NCBI RefSeq assembly: GCF_000183725.1 | Contig: NC_014756.1 | Span: 1-51,014, forward strand | DNA length: 51,014 nucleotides | Source of the DNA: Sulfuricurvum kujiense DSM 16994 | GTDB taxonomy: Bacteria; Campylobacterota; Campylobacteria; Campylobacterales; Sulfurimonadaceae | Reading direction: 5' to 3' | Shown: piece by piece, positions 35,063-44,041 of the stretch | How positions within the stretch are numbered: the stretch's first letter is position 1 | Layout: every line of letters begins with the position of its first letter | Made by a program: the position numbers and the translations under genes | The notes under the pieces: model-generated | What the model saw: the letters and a program-made list of their open reading frames with translations, nothing else | Told to the model about the DNA's origin: nothing | Databases searched by the model: none

Positions 35063-35302
35063 TTAATCCAATCCATCCATTAAAGTATTATCAAATTCTT
35101 CGATCAATTCTTTATCTGCATTTTTGAGTTTTTCAAGTGCATTATGGAACTGTTCACTTGTAACATGATTAATGGCGTTTTTGCCAGTTGCTTTTTCTTT
35201 TTTTAATTCTTGACAAGTTTTATTACCTGTTTGACCATTTAACATTCCGCAAAATTGCATCATATTCTTTACAGTATCGCTATTCTTGTCTAACTTATTC
35301 AT
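35063..35302 (-). CDS. small hypothetical protein between vapC and the integrase
   Basis: 79 residues, charged and helical (SEQFHNALEKLKNADKELIEEFDNTLMDGLD). Its ATG shares one base with the vapC stop (TGATG), and its stop abuts the integrase ATG, so it is translationally locked into the four-gene operon. Two cysteines are present but no motif is recognised. Its conserved placement suggests a role with the recombinase, for example as a directionality or accessory factor, without further evidence. Confidence 0.6.
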   Translation of the reverse strand: MNKLDKNSDTVKNMMQFCGMLNGQTGNKTCQELKKEKATGKNAINHVTSEQFHNALEKLKNADKELIEEFDNTLMDGLD

Positions 35303-35700
35303 CAGAGTATTTTCAAACCAAGAGATTCATAGTGCTTGAATTTAGAATCATCAGAGACCAAAGTGTACCCATGATGAATACAGTCATTAATAATCAAACG
35401 ATCAAATGGATCTTTATGATTTGTTATTTGCGGAAGCTTATAGACACCGGACATACTTTTGGTATCAATAGTATGGGTTTCGATTCCCATCTTTTTTGCA
35501 ACATCAGGCAGTTCATCGGGATTCAACCCTTCCAGTTCTAATTTGCCAAGACTAAATTTAAGTGCGATTTCCCAAAAACTGATATTGCTCACATAAACCG
35601 AGTTTTTAGGGTCTTTGAGTAAATCTAACTTCTTTGCATCAATCTTATCGGGATCGAATATAAGCCATAAAAGAATATGGGTATCAATGATGTATTTCAT
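35302..35700 (-). CDS. vapC: VapC-type PIN toxin
   Basis: 132 residues with the PIN order: MKYIIDTHILLWLI (first Asp near 6), FWEIALKFSLGKL (Glu near 43) and KDPFDRLIINDC with LVSDD at the end (third and fourth acidic sites). This is the Phd-linked VapC subgroup (D-T-H-x-LLW and DPFDR). It is an RNase toxin expected to be held inactive by the upstream antitoxin. It overlaps the antitoxin gene by four bases (ATGA). Confidence 0.92.
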   Translation of the reverse strand: MKYIIDTHILLWLIFDPDKIDAKKLDLLKDPKNSVYVSNISFWEIALKFSLGKLELEGLNPDELPDVAKKMGIETHTIDTKSMSGVYKLPQITNHKDPFDRLIINDCIHHGYTLVSDDSKFKHYESLGLKIL

Positions 35701-35942
35701 AAGCCTAACAACTCTTCAGTACTCATTTCAAAGTCATCATTAAATTTTACATGCCCTCGATTTTTATACAACCCAAAGACTCTCTCTTGACTTTGATCCA
35801 ATGCAGCATCATAGGGGATAATCATTGCCACTTTTTTATGATTTTTTCCATATTCAACGATAAACGTTTCCCCTTCTTGTTGAACCAACTGTAAAATGTT
35901 AGAAAAATCGCTTTTTAATTGTCCAACTTGAATCGATTGCAT
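35697..35942 (-). CDS. Phd/YefM-family antitoxin
   Basis: 81 residues: MQSIQVGQLKSDFSNILQLVQQEGETFIVEYGKNHKKVAMIIPY is the Phd/YefM DNA-binding fold, followed by a C-terminal tail that would wrap the VapC toxin. AAGGAGA precedes the ATG. It overlaps vapC by ATGA and probably represses the promoter at 35971-35999, where TTGACAA is repeated in tandem. Confidence 0.92.
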   Translation of the reverse strand: MQSIQVGQLKSDFSNILQLVQQEGETFIVEYGKNHKKVAMIIPYDAALDQSQERVFGLYKNRGHVKFNDDFEMSTEELLGL

Positions 35943-35970
35943 TGTATTCTCCTTGCTTTATATTAGAATC

Positions 35971-35999
35971 ATAATATCATTTAGTTGTCAACTTGTCAA
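35971..35999 (-). promoter_or_regulatory. promoter of the Phd-VapC-recombinase operon
   Basis: On the minus strand TTGACA (35994-35999), 17 bp, TATTAT (35971-35976). TTGACAAG is followed at once by TTGACAAC, a direct repeat that covers the -35 and part of the spacer and may be the antitoxin operator. Confidence 0.75.
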
Positions 36000-36002
36000 G
36001 AA

Positions 36003-36040
36003 AAACTCTGTACAGAAAACGGAAAATATAGCACGTTAAT
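36003..36040 (+). repeat. isolated relic resembling the transposon A end
   Basis: CAG.AAACGGAA.ATATAGCACGTTAA at 36013-36039 matches the inner two-thirds of the 38-bp end of transposon A and is equally close to the degenerate copy at 21710-21747 (both begin TACAGAA). The outer GGGG is missing. It lies 2.8 kb from transposon B and more than 9.9 kb from transposon A. Confidence 0.65.
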
Positions 36041-36180
36041 AAAATCAATCATTCTTCATAGACAAGTCTAACAATATAGACTTATACCAATATATAGTCT
36101 AATAATAAAACTATAATACAGATTAATAGACTATAAATACCAATAATAACACCATTACCATCTAAAATAAGAGATTATCT

Positions 36181-36197
36181 CCATTAAATGACCTCTA
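36181..36197 (-). repeat. solitary iteron-like site
   Basis: On the minus strand TAGAGGTCATTTAATGG, matching the origin iteron TGTAGGTCATTTAATGG at 15 of 17 bases, with 14 contiguous. It is in the opposite orientation to the origin array and about 12 kb from it, in noncoding DNA. Confidence 0.75.
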
Positions 36198-36492
36198 TGT
36201 TTTGAATAAAACAATTCTTTTTACTCTTTGTTGCTATTAATCCTTGAAGAATTATAGCAAAAAAGCACTATACATACAAGATAATATTGTATTATCTTAG
36301 TATTAATAACAAAACGAAGCCATATTGTGCATCAACATTCCAACTGATTGCTCCATATAGCTAAAGCGTATTATCTATGTTATATAAATATTTATAGTTT
36401 CAATAATGTCATTATTATTGACTATATACGCATTTATAGCTATTATACTTCTATTATATAGCCATAAAGCATTACTAAAAGGAAATAATCTC

Positions 36493-36813
36493 ATGAATAA
36501 TGCAAAAATAGACCGTAGAGTCGTTTTAGATAGCAATAGTCTCGAAGAACTTTCTAAAATCGCCAATTCACTTGATTTAGACAAAGGGGTTAATGAGCGA
36601 GAACGTTTAGGAGCGGCAATTGTGAGTTTGCTCGAAATCAAACGACAATTTGATAAAGAGTTCATTGAATTGGATCAAACAAGTAAAGAACGGATCCATA
36701 CGATGATCGGGTTTGGGGAATATGCTTCCAAAGAGGCAGTGGTTACCTCATCGATCGAAAAGTTATTCGCCGAGCATCGAGAGAAAATAATCAAGAAGAT
36801 TGAGGCACTATAA
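36493..36813 (+). CDS. small hypothetical protein
   Basis: 106 residues from ATG 36493, chosen because AAAGGAAAT lies just upstream; earlier in-frame starts add an unlikely hydrophobic leader. The protein is helical (VVLDSNSLEELSKIANSLDLDKGVNERERLGAAIVSLLEI), with no recognised domain. Its 3' end nearly meets the convergent Abi/HEPN gene (3 bp gap). It could be a small DNA-binding or antitoxin-like protein, but no HTH pattern is clear. Confidence 0.55.
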   Translation: MNNAKIDRRVVLDSNSLEELSKIANSLDLDKGVNERERLGAAIVSLLEIKRQFDKEFIELDQTSKERIHTMIGFGEYASKEAVVTSSIEKLFAEHREKIIKKIEAL

Positions 36814-36816
36814 TTA

Positions 36817-37578
36817 TTACACGCACTTGAGTTTGATGATTCTATGTTGCGAATCGATGTTATTAATAGCATCTTCAAGATTGAATCCCAGATGAGCCAA
36901 AATCAATTCCATATCATCGACGATTTCATGCCGTCTTTTTCGGCTACTGTGAAATGGTTTATGATGGGCATTGTCATTACGAGACTTTCGTATCGACTCA
37001 AGCATGGTCGTCATCGATTTTTTACCAATTTTCTTGAGCTTATACCCTTTAAACTCTTTTTCTTCAAATAGGTCTGCTAAATCCGCCCAAAAAGAAATAT
37101 AGAGTGTCTTCAATCCGCCAAGCAATATATAATCGAAAACCTGAAATGTATCCAAATTCCGTATGTCTTCACCATCTAGTTTGATTATTTCGGTTGATTT
37201 ATCTAAGGTGTGCTGAATTTTTGGAGGAACTAAAGAGGGGGTATGGAACCAATCATCTTGATCTGGAGAACTGTATTTTTGAGATAAAACAACTGCAGCT
37301 TTTGAACGGATCGCGGTCTCAAAAATATTGAACAGTAAAAACATCACTTGATGCTCTTTGATATGCTTATTGTACAGTCCCATCAAAAAATCAAAATCTG
37401 ATACTATAGACTTTTCAGGATTGGTCGTTTTGATATGGGCAAATTCTTTAATAGCAATTTTGAAATAAGCTTGATTGACAAGATCACCGGCTTTTCCAAA
37501 TTTGAAATATTCGGTGTGTGTATTATCGATATTTAACGCCGTACATAACTCAGCCAATACTTTATCGTGCAGCGTCAA
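36817..37578 (-). CDS. Abi-like/HEPN-type protein
   Basis: 253 residues, mainly helical. HQVMFLLFNIFETAIRSKAAVVLSQ and SIRKSRNDNAHHKPFHSS are the most informative parts: RNDNAH gives the RxxxxH signature of HEPN RNases, and the FETAIRSK region resembles Abi-like (AbiD/AbiF-type) abortive-infection proteins. It stands alone between two unrelated genes, with no partner on the same strand. A phage-defence RNase role is inferred from motif only. Confidence 0.6.
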   Translation of the reverse strand: MTLHDKVLAELCTALNIDNTHTEYFKFGKAGDLVNQAYFKIAIKEFAHIKTTNPEKSIVSDFDFLMGLYNKHIKEHQVMFLLFNIFETAIRSKAAVVLSQKYSSPDQDDWFHTPSLVPPKIQHTLDKSTEIIKLDGEDIRNLDTFQVFDYILLGGLKTLYISFWADLADLFEEKEFKGYKLKKIGKKSMTTMLESIRKSRNDNAHHKPFHSSRKRRHEIVDDMELILAHLGFNLEDAINNIDSQHRIIKLKCV

Positions 37579-37903
37579 TTTTTTCCCTTTATTGCTATTT
37601 AACTTTTTTTATTCTATCATTCCAATACTTAGGCTTTCTAACGGACGCACATTGTCTGGTACTGCTTGCAGCTGAAAGCCAAGTCTTTCGTGTCATTTTT
37701 TTACTCACGCCTCTTTTTAACCCATCCAGTTTAACAGTCAAAATGCGCCTTTAAAATCAAAGCAAAATTGTATTAAGTTTTAATTTATAACTAATATTAT
37801 TTTAGTTATTTACTATATTTATTTTAGGTGATTGATAATACTTATTTTATTAAAATCTATAAAATGTGCTATAATTAATAATTACAACAAAATAAGAGTG
37901 TTT
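37579..37903. other. 325-bp intergenic region before the recombinase cassette
   Basis: Divergent promoter region between the Abi/HEPN gene and the recombinase cassette. An extended -10 (TGCTATAAT) is at 37867-37875. The base composition changes from moderate near 37690 to very AT-rich after 37745. No ORF or strong repeat is seen; it is where an attachment site could lie, though none is identified. Confidence 0.6.
37867..37875 (+). promoter_or_regulatory. extended -10 promoter of the recombinase cassette
   Basis: TGCTATAAT, the same nonamer as the parAB promoter (162-170), 28 bp before the chosen start of the first cassette gene. The -35 is poor (TTATTA). Confidence 0.5.
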
Positions 37904-38926
37904 ATGGTTACAGGAAAAACATCTATTAAAAGCATTTTAGACCTGATTTCAAGAAAAAAAGAGTTGAATATTTATGTAAATCGTGAAAAAAATAATGAAG
38001 CTCTTATGGAAAAAGTCGGCGATGAATTCATAAAAATCTTAGCAGTTGAGCCTTTAATATTCTTTCATAATAACCAAAATTTAACTGACCAAATAGACTT
38101 TGACTTGTCTGATCTATCTGATCATATTTCCCATATGAATGACTCATGGAAAATTAATTTTTTTCGACTCCTAAATGACAAACAAGTTGAACAAATTGAA
38201 ATAAATTGGATAGGAGTTTATTCTCATGAATCTAACGGGCCAGATTATGAAAGTGTAAAAATAATCGGTTTGCTCAATACTCTCAACGTTCCTGGAAAAA
38301 ACACATGGAAACCTGATTTTGAATGGGTAGAAGATCATCTGATAAACCTAAGATCATCCACAATATTAAAATTTTTGGATCATATTCCCACAAAATCTTT
38401 TTTTGGTTACTTGTTTAGTAATCATGCAAAACGGAATATTCGTTCCTATAAAAATACCCTCAATTTTTTCGAATTACCTTCTCAGATCGACCTTTCTGAT
38501 AAACGTTTTCACAGAGTGCTTGACTACACCATCCGATGTTCTCTATGCAATGCTATTCATCATGTCTATTTATCCCACCACAAAACTCACAAAAAATTTA
38601 TTGAGAACAAAGCGCTTTTTTCAAACTGTAAAAGTACTAGAGAAATTCTAACAATTGATGGTGATCGTATCTATTTACGATGCGGGCATTTTGGGCATGA
38701 GTACTCAAATCCAAAAAGACCTGATTTTTCAATCAGTGCAAAAAAATACAAAATCAACACAAAACAATTGACAGATGAAGATTATGACAGAATTTACCTC
38801 TTCATCCGTTCTATGAATACGTATGATACGAACTATGCTTATAACCGTTTAGAGAATGAAAACGAAATCAAGACGATCAAACATTCAGAATATTTTAACT
38901 ACATAGAAAATCTCAATGAACGATGA
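37904..38926 (+). CDS. first protein of the recombinase cassette (zinc-ribbon-like)
   Basis: 340 residues from ATG 37904 (MVTGKTSIKSILDLISRKKE); the upstream ATG at 37832 would start before the promoter. There is no R-H-R-Y recombinase pattern. A cysteine/histidine-rich part (IRCSLCNAIHHVYLSHHKTHKK, later CGHFGHEYS) could bind zinc. It overlaps the next gene by 11 bp, so the three cassette genes act together. By analogy with multi-gene tyrosine-recombinase elements (Tn554-like, GInt-like) it may be a helper or DNA-binding subunit. The family is not recognised. Confidence 0.6.
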   Translation: MVTGKTSIKSILDLISRKKELNIYVNREKNNEALMEKVGDEFIKILAVEPLIFFHNNQNLTDQIDFDLSDLSDHISHMNDSWKINFFRLLNDKQVEQIEINWIGVYSHESNGPDYESVKIIGLLNTLNVPGKNTWKPDFEWVEDHLINLRSSTILKFLDHIPTKSFFGYLFSNHAKRNIRSYKNTLNFFELPSQIDLSDKRFHRVLDYTIRCSLCNAIHHVYLSHHKTHKKFIENKALFSNCKSTREILTIDGDRIYLRCGHFGHEYSNPKRPDFSISAKKYKINTKQLTDEDYDRIYLFIRSMNTYDTNYAYNRLENENEIKTIKHSEYFNYIENLNER

Positions 38927-41516
38927 TCTATCAATTTGTAGTCAGATTTTACTACCATTTTTAGCGGACGATGAAGTCCTGAATGAATGTAATTCAAAGC
39001 ACACTGCGACTGCGTTAGTGCAATTTTTACAAATGGTATCTTCAATGGAAGATGATGCGAATGTTTTTCAATCAATATTGGAATCTGCTAAGGTTACGGA
39101 TACGATGAACCTTGCTCAATACCGTAATAGTGTTATGAATCTTGTGGTTGATAAACAATTAACATCATTAAAACAATACAAAAAACAGTTCAATAGCGAA
39201 CAGCTGATTTATGTTTATTACGCTTTGTCAAAACAAATATTGGCACGAACATTAGATCCTGAAAATTCCAAAGAAGTCAAATTCATCTATCAGATGACTT
39301 TGACTTTGCACCGCTACATACTCTTATACGTCACAAAAAAATCTACCCCTATTCAAACATCTATCAAAGATACAACTAAAAATTTAATACGCATCAATGA
39401 CATCTTATTAAATGTGCTTGGAAACAAGCATCTTGTTCCCCATTTGTATGATTGGTTATTTAGCGGACACGAAACACTCAATTCCATTGATTTCTATTTA
39501 CACATTGTCAGAATGATAGTTAATCATCCAAATACTTTTGTCTTATATGGAGGGGGTAAAAATTCTGATCATAAATATCTGAAAATTGAACGTGGAAGTG
39601 AAAGTTTTCAAATCGATTTTAGTGGAAGGGTTAGTAATGCAGGGGCTAAAAAAAAGAAAAGCGATCATACACAAAACAAAGATATTTCTGGCATAGAATC
39701 TGCAGCTAATCCATCTGACCAAGCATATAATATCAACTATAGCGGTTTTTTTAAAGATGCCAAAAAACATATAGAAACTATCATAGAAGCTAAGCCTGGA
39801 AAATCCGAGAATAGCAAATCAGGAAATGGGGGAAATTCTTACGAAAGACACCCTACTCCTCCTGAACCGTTTGAGGTTTTCAATGAATCCATAATTCCCG
39901 CTCTTTTTAATGACATTGATTATGCCGATCAGGCTTTTTACCCAAAAGAATCAAGCCGATTTCCCCATACAATCAAATTCCTCGAAGACGTTGAAAGCCT
40001 ATCTGAAGAAAAAAAGAAACCGCCTACACTTCGGCAGCAGATGAAGCACTGCAAGGCATTTTCAGCAGCGGTGACCAAATACAGACTCCTTTTAACTACA
40101 GACTACGACACGCCGACACTTTCACAGCTATCGTTTTTCTTACAAACGTTATTAGAAAAGCCATTCACAAAAAACAAAGTTGATTCGACCTTATACAGTG
40201 AACAAGATATTCAGAGAATTATGTTGGTGGCATGCATAGTGACCGGGATAGAATACGACCGATTGATTCAGATATTGGAACGTTCAAGCAACAGTAGAAA
40301 CAGAGTTGAAATTATAAAAGAGAAATATCTTCATCTACAACTTGATGAATCTTTGCAGGTTCAAGATGACTTGAATGAAAATTTATTTCACAAGACGGAA
40401 CGAAATATTACCTATAAGCTTCCGTATATCCTTGATTTGCTACTAGATGATGTCATCAAACATTTTAACCAATATCATTTTTTGAAAAATGCAAATCAAA
40501 AAGAATTTATTGAATCATACATTCAAGATATGGCTGTGAAAATACATTTCAAACCTAAAGATCTCTGGAGACTCTCTCTTACTTACCGGAGAGAAGAGCT
40601 GACCAGTGATGTCAATGCCATGTACGCCATGGGTAAGTTTCAGCAAAATGACAAACCTCGGATGCATTATCATACAACACCGAAACGATCAGTCATACAT
40701 AGCAAATGGCTTGAGAAATATTCCGAAATACTTGGTACGGAATCTCTGCTGGCAACTGCGATGGGGCTCAACCCTTATCAGCCAAAACCGGTGAGCAAAG
40801 AAACGGGCACCGAATTAACTGGAAGCAAAAAATATATCAAAGACGAAAGCCTTACATTGTTTTTCAAAGAGATCTCTTCGCTCTATTTCAAAACTAACGA
40901 CCCTTACATTAAACATAATCTGCTCTCTATCCATTTGCGATACGCCATGAGCGTTTTGTTAGGTACCAGAGAATACAACGGATCGGATCATTTTTCCAAG
41001 ATCAGTTATTCCATAGGCGTGATGATAACTTCAGAAAAGGCACAAACAGAACTCTCCGGCACACGGATTATTCCAATGTGCAAGACAATCGTTGATATGA
41101 TCCGAAACTACATACACTATTGCCAGCTACACTTTAAAATAACACCGCTGCAACCATTTTTATTTAGATCTATTTCTAAGACAAAAGATTGGAAACCTTA
41201 CCCTTCAGAAATTACATTTAAAGCATCCATGAAAGAATTTACCAGTGATATGTTGATAGCTTCTATGTATGACAACATTTCCACATTTATCAGAGATGTT
41301 CCTTTGAATATCGGACGCTATATCGCTTCGAACCATTTTGAGAAAATGGGGTTAAACTACCATTATCTCGAAGCGTACTTGGGGCACTATTTTGCTGGAG
41401 CCGAACAGCACGGCAAATTTTCCAGCATGGACACTCAAGAGTACATACGGTCCATCGCAAACATGACTGAATCATTTGCACACAGATATGGCATCAGGAA
41501 GCTGATCAATGTTTGA
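38916..41516 (+). CDS. large divergent tyrosine-recombinase-like protein
   Basis: 866 residues. Only the C-terminal about 200 fit the recombinase fold: VLLGTREYNGSDHF (Arg I region), a K/R-rich hairpin (LSGTRIIPMCK), NIGRYIASNHF (Asn in place of the usual His in HxxR), LEAYLGHYFAG (His) and SMDTQEYI (probable nucleophile Tyr). The first about 650 residues are unassigned, with a low-complexity linker (KPGKSENSKSGNGGNSYERHP). It overlaps both neighbours (11 and 8 bp). It probably acts with the downstream recombinase. Confidence 0.7.
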   Translation: MNDDLSICSQILLPFLADDEVLNECNSKHTATALVQFLQMVSSMEDDANVFQSILESAKVTDTMNLAQYRNSVMNLVVDKQLTSLKQYKKQFNSEQLIYVYYALSKQILARTLDPENSKEVKFIYQMTLTLHRYILLYVTKKSTPIQTSIKDTTKNLIRINDILLNVLGNKHLVPHLYDWLFSGHETLNSIDFYLHIVRMIVNHPNTFVLYGGGKNSDHKYLKIERGSESFQIDFSGRVSNAGAKKKKSDHTQNKDISGIESAANPSDQAYNINYSGFFKDAKKHIETIIEAKPGKSENSKSGNGGNSYERHPTPPEPFEVFNESIIPALFNDIDYADQAFYPKESSRFPHTIKFLEDVESLSEEKKKPPTLRQQMKHCKAFSAAVTKYRLLLTTDYDTPTLSQLSFFLQTLLEKPFTKNKVDSTLYSEQDIQRIMLVACIVTGIEYDRLIQILERSSNSRNRVEIIKEKYLHLQLDESLQVQDDLNENLFHKTERNITYKLPYILDLLLDDVIKHFNQYHFLKNANQKEFIESYIQDMAVKIHFKPKDLWRLSLTYRREELTSDVNAMYAMGKFQQNDKPRMHYHTTPKRSVIHSKWLEKYSEILGTESLLATAMGLNPYQPKPVSKETGTELTGSKKYIKDESLTLFFKEISSLYFKTNDPYIKHNLLSIHLRYAMSVLLGTREYNGSDHFSKISYSIGVMITSEKAQTELSGTRIIPMCKTIVDMIRNYIHYCQLHFKITPLQPFLFRSISKTKDWKPYPSEITFKASMKEFTSDMLIASMYDNISTFIRDVPLNIGRYIASNHFEKMGLNYHYLEAYLGHYFAGAEQHGKFSSMDTQEYIRSIANMTESFAHRYGIRKLINV

Positions 41517-43611
41517 ATCCTCTCTGATGCTGTTTATAGAAAAAGCAAAAAAACATCCATCAATTCCTAAAAACTTTATTGATTCGGTAGTATTGGTTTT
41601 AAACCGAATTCATAATAACACAAATGCCAAAGAAGTTGAAATCATCAATCAAAAATTTGTGTTTAACACATCATTCATCGAGTATTTTGCCAATATCATT
41701 GATCTACCAAAGAGCTCAGACAACACCATATATTACAAAAATTTTCTACGATTAAAAAAATTCAAAATCATCCACCAAAAGTCATCTGATTTTTATCCAA
41801 ACAGACTGCGGCTGCTTTCCATCAATCCTAATCCGATATCATTGCTACATGAAGAGTTCAGTCAAATCGATCAGTACCTTGAAGCAAAAAAAGCGTTTTT
41901 GCATGATCTTGATTCCATTCAAGACAAATATACACTTATTGGCGCTTTATCCATTTACTTGCATTATTACCATTTTCCCAATTTCACCAAAAAAGAGCTC
42001 TATTCCCTTTCAAGATGCCATTACTCAGTTATAGATTCAAATCGTGTCTGCCTGTTTTATCCTAAACGTTCCCCTCTTGCGTTAAATGACAGTGGAAATA
42101 CCTTCTATCAATCCGTTCTGCTCGATGAAATTGCATCAAAACTATTTCTTTACGACAAAAATCTCTTTACAAATCTCGACACTGCTTATATTTATAAACA
42201 ATTATCTTCCTACCAAAAAATGGTATTTTCTTATATGAGCTCTGATGCTATATCCATCGCCCGTAAAAATCATTTTTTGTTTTCCCATACCCCTGTAGAG
42301 TATTCCATCAAAAATAAATCACTTCGCCCTCCTATGCTCTGTTTTAATGAAATCAAAGCTATATTTCCCCAATGTTCTGAAAGTGGAATCGGTCAAATTG
42401 AATCAAAACTAATTAATAAAGCCAGCCTCAAAGCCTCCTCAATCAGCCTCAATGAAGAAAATGACGACGACGATTTCATGGAAGACAATTCAGAAATTTG
42501 GTGGTCATATTCGGATATGTTCGCATTTAAAGAACTACTCAAGACTCAAAAATCGATACATAAATCGATTTTAGAAAATGCGTTAAAAGAATTGGATTCC
42601 CATAAGGAACAAGCTGATACTAGAGGTGATATTCACTCCAAGATGATATTTGAATTTCTTTACCATTTGGTCATTCGGCTTGATGGCAAACACAAGATCA
42701 GGCAAAAAACATTCAAAAATTATTTCTCAACACTAAGAGTCCATTTATTCAATAAAGTCAAAAATCTCGCAAATCCGCAAAATTATGAGATTCGGAAAAT
42801 CATTCAATATCTTGAAAATAATGGGTATAAAAAGAAAACTGTTTTTAAGATCAAGTACCTAATTCGGCGTTTTTATCGCTTCCATTCTCATAATGGGATC
42901 AACATCGATATCGCGTTGAACAGCTATTCGAAGTCACTTGTTTTTGATTTTGAGATTGATTCCATTTTAGAAGAGCTTGAAATTGATTTCCGGCTTCAGC
43001 ATAATTTTAAAAGAGAAGGGAAGTGGGTCAGATTACAACTACTCCAACAAAAAGTGCTTGTATTATTGACTTTCTATACTGGAATGAGAAAAAAGGAGAT
43101 CCTTTCGCGTTTATGGAAAGATTTCATGCTTTTTGGCAACGAAATCATAGTGGATGTCAATAATGAAGGAATGAAGCCTCTTGGATGGAATTTGAAAACA
43201 AGAAATGCAAAACGCAAAATATCTGTAAAGATTCCTATTCCTCACCACCTTGAATTGATCAAAGAGTGGTATGATCTTCGCTCCTCCACCTCCAAAAGCG
43301 GGTATTTATTTGTAACACAAAAAAGCAACGGATCCCCTAAGGTCAAAGAACCTCTACCAGAATCTATTATTGAAATTTTTAACACAATTATTGCAGAGAA
43401 AACAGGTCGATATTGTACTTTTCATTCATTAAGACATTCATTTGCGACTTATGCTTTTTTAGAAATCTTACGCTTAAAACAAAACTTTCCGTATGCAATC
43501 ATCGAATTAGCTGTCAAACTTGGTCATGAAACACCTGAAACAACTATCAATACCTATGTTCATTACGATGTTGCGCAGCTTCTCCAAACGGATGTTAGCG
43601 TTCCTCAATGA
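41509..43611 (+). CDS. large tyrosine recombinase
   Basis: 700 residues. The C-terminal domain has a complete catalytic set: R in FYTGMRKKEILS, HSLR in TFHSLRHSFATYAF, H in VKLGHETPE and Y in NTYVHYDV. The N-terminal about 370 residues are unassigned and include an acidic linker (NEENDDDDFMEDNSE). The preceding core-binding domain is about 370-480. Its size resembles the large partner enzymes in multi-recombinase elements. It overlaps the 866-residue gene by 8 bp and overlaps the convergent gene 43595-43993 by 17 bp, so an element edge may fall here. Confidence 0.85.
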   Translation: MFESSLMLFIEKAKKHPSIPKNFIDSVVLVLNRIHNNTNAKEVEIINQKFVFNTSFIEYFANIIDLPKSSDNTIYYKNFLRLKKFKIIHQKSSDFYPNRLRLLSINPNPISLLHEEFSQIDQYLEAKKAFLHDLDSIQDKYTLIGALSIYLHYYHFPNFTKKELYSLSRCHYSVIDSNRVCLFYPKRSPLALNDSGNTFYQSVLLDEIASKLFLYDKNLFTNLDTAYIYKQLSSYQKMVFSYMSSDAISIARKNHFLFSHTPVEYSIKNKSLRPPMLCFNEIKAIFPQCSESGIGQIESKLINKASLKASSISLNEENDDDDFMEDNSEIWWSYSDMFAFKELLKTQKSIHKSILENALKELDSHKEQADTRGDIHSKMIFEFLYHLVIRLDGKHKIRQKTFKNYFSTLRVHLFNKVKNLANPQNYEIRKIIQYLENNGYKKKTVFKIKYLIRRFYRFHSHNGINIDIALNSYSKSLVFDFEIDSILEELEIDFRLQHNFKREGKWVRLQLLQQKVLVLLTFYTGMRKKEILSRLWKDFMLFGNEIIVDVNNEGMKPLGWNLKTRNAKRKISVKIPIPHHLELIKEWYDLRSSTSKSGYLFVTQKSNGSPKVKEPLPESIIEIFNTIIAEKTGRYCTFHSLRHSFATYAFLEILRLKQNFPYAIIELAVKLGHETPETTINTYVHYDVAQLLQTDVSVPQ

Positions 43612-43993
43612 TTTTTAAACACTCCGCATCATCCGCCATCTCAATCGTATAATGCTCGATTGAGAGTTCAATGGCACGTTTAACCTGATACGCTTTTTTC
43701 TCATCTAGCGAAAAACACTCTATTAACAGATCAACCGCTGCATGTGGCATCGTAAAACGCCATTGATGCTCGTCGTAAGATTCACCACAGCGGTCAGTAT
43801 CATTTGGATGGGAGGTAATGAAGTTGCCTCGCCTATAGTAACGTATCTGAGGATCATCTTCACCCTCGTAGATGCGAAATAGCTCCTCTTTTTTTTGATT
43901 GTGTTGTTTTTTTGGAGAGCGTTTATAGCGGATAACATAAATTATCAAGCCCAATAGTACAATGATATTTAGAACCATCCAAGTATTACTCAT
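43595..43993 (-). CDS. hypothetical membrane-anchored protein, last gene of the nine-gene operon
   Basis: 132 residues with an N-terminal membrane segment (TWMVLNIIVLLGLIIYVIRY) followed by a basic stretch (KRSPKKQHNQKK), giving a cytoplasmic C-terminal domain of about 100 residues. That domain includes two cysteines and an acidic helix (DECFSL-like region and KRAIELSIEHYTIEM). It overlaps the recombinase gene end by 17 bp. The family is not recognised; it belongs to the operon by direction and spacing. Confidence 0.6.
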   Translation of the reverse strand: MSNTWMVLNIIVLLGLIIYVIRYKRSPKKQHNQKKEELFRIYEGEDDPQIRYYRRGNFITSHPNDTDRCGESYDEHQWRFTMPHAAVDLLIECFSLDEKKAYQVKRAIELSIEHYTIEMADDAECLKIIEER

Positions 43994-44041
43994 TTTAGTT
44001 TTTCCTTAATCGTTTTGAAATGATTGGTTATTGAGAGCGGT

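Larger units (their letters stand above)
35943..36492. other. 550-bp AT-rich intergenic region
   Basis: No convincing gene. It contains the Phd-VapC promoter, the transposon-end relic (36003-36040) and one inverted iteron-like site (36181-36197). Many short TATAG and TAGTCTA repeats give weak local symmetry (for example AATATAGACTTATA near 36072). The 36406 frame that reads into the next gene through a hydrophobic leader is disregarded. Confidence 0.7.

Noticed and set aside
36406-36492. N-terminal hydrophobic extension of the gene at 36493
   Set aside because: No ribosome site at 36406, while AAAGGAAAT directly precedes ATG 36493; the extension is AT-rich noncoding-type sequence.
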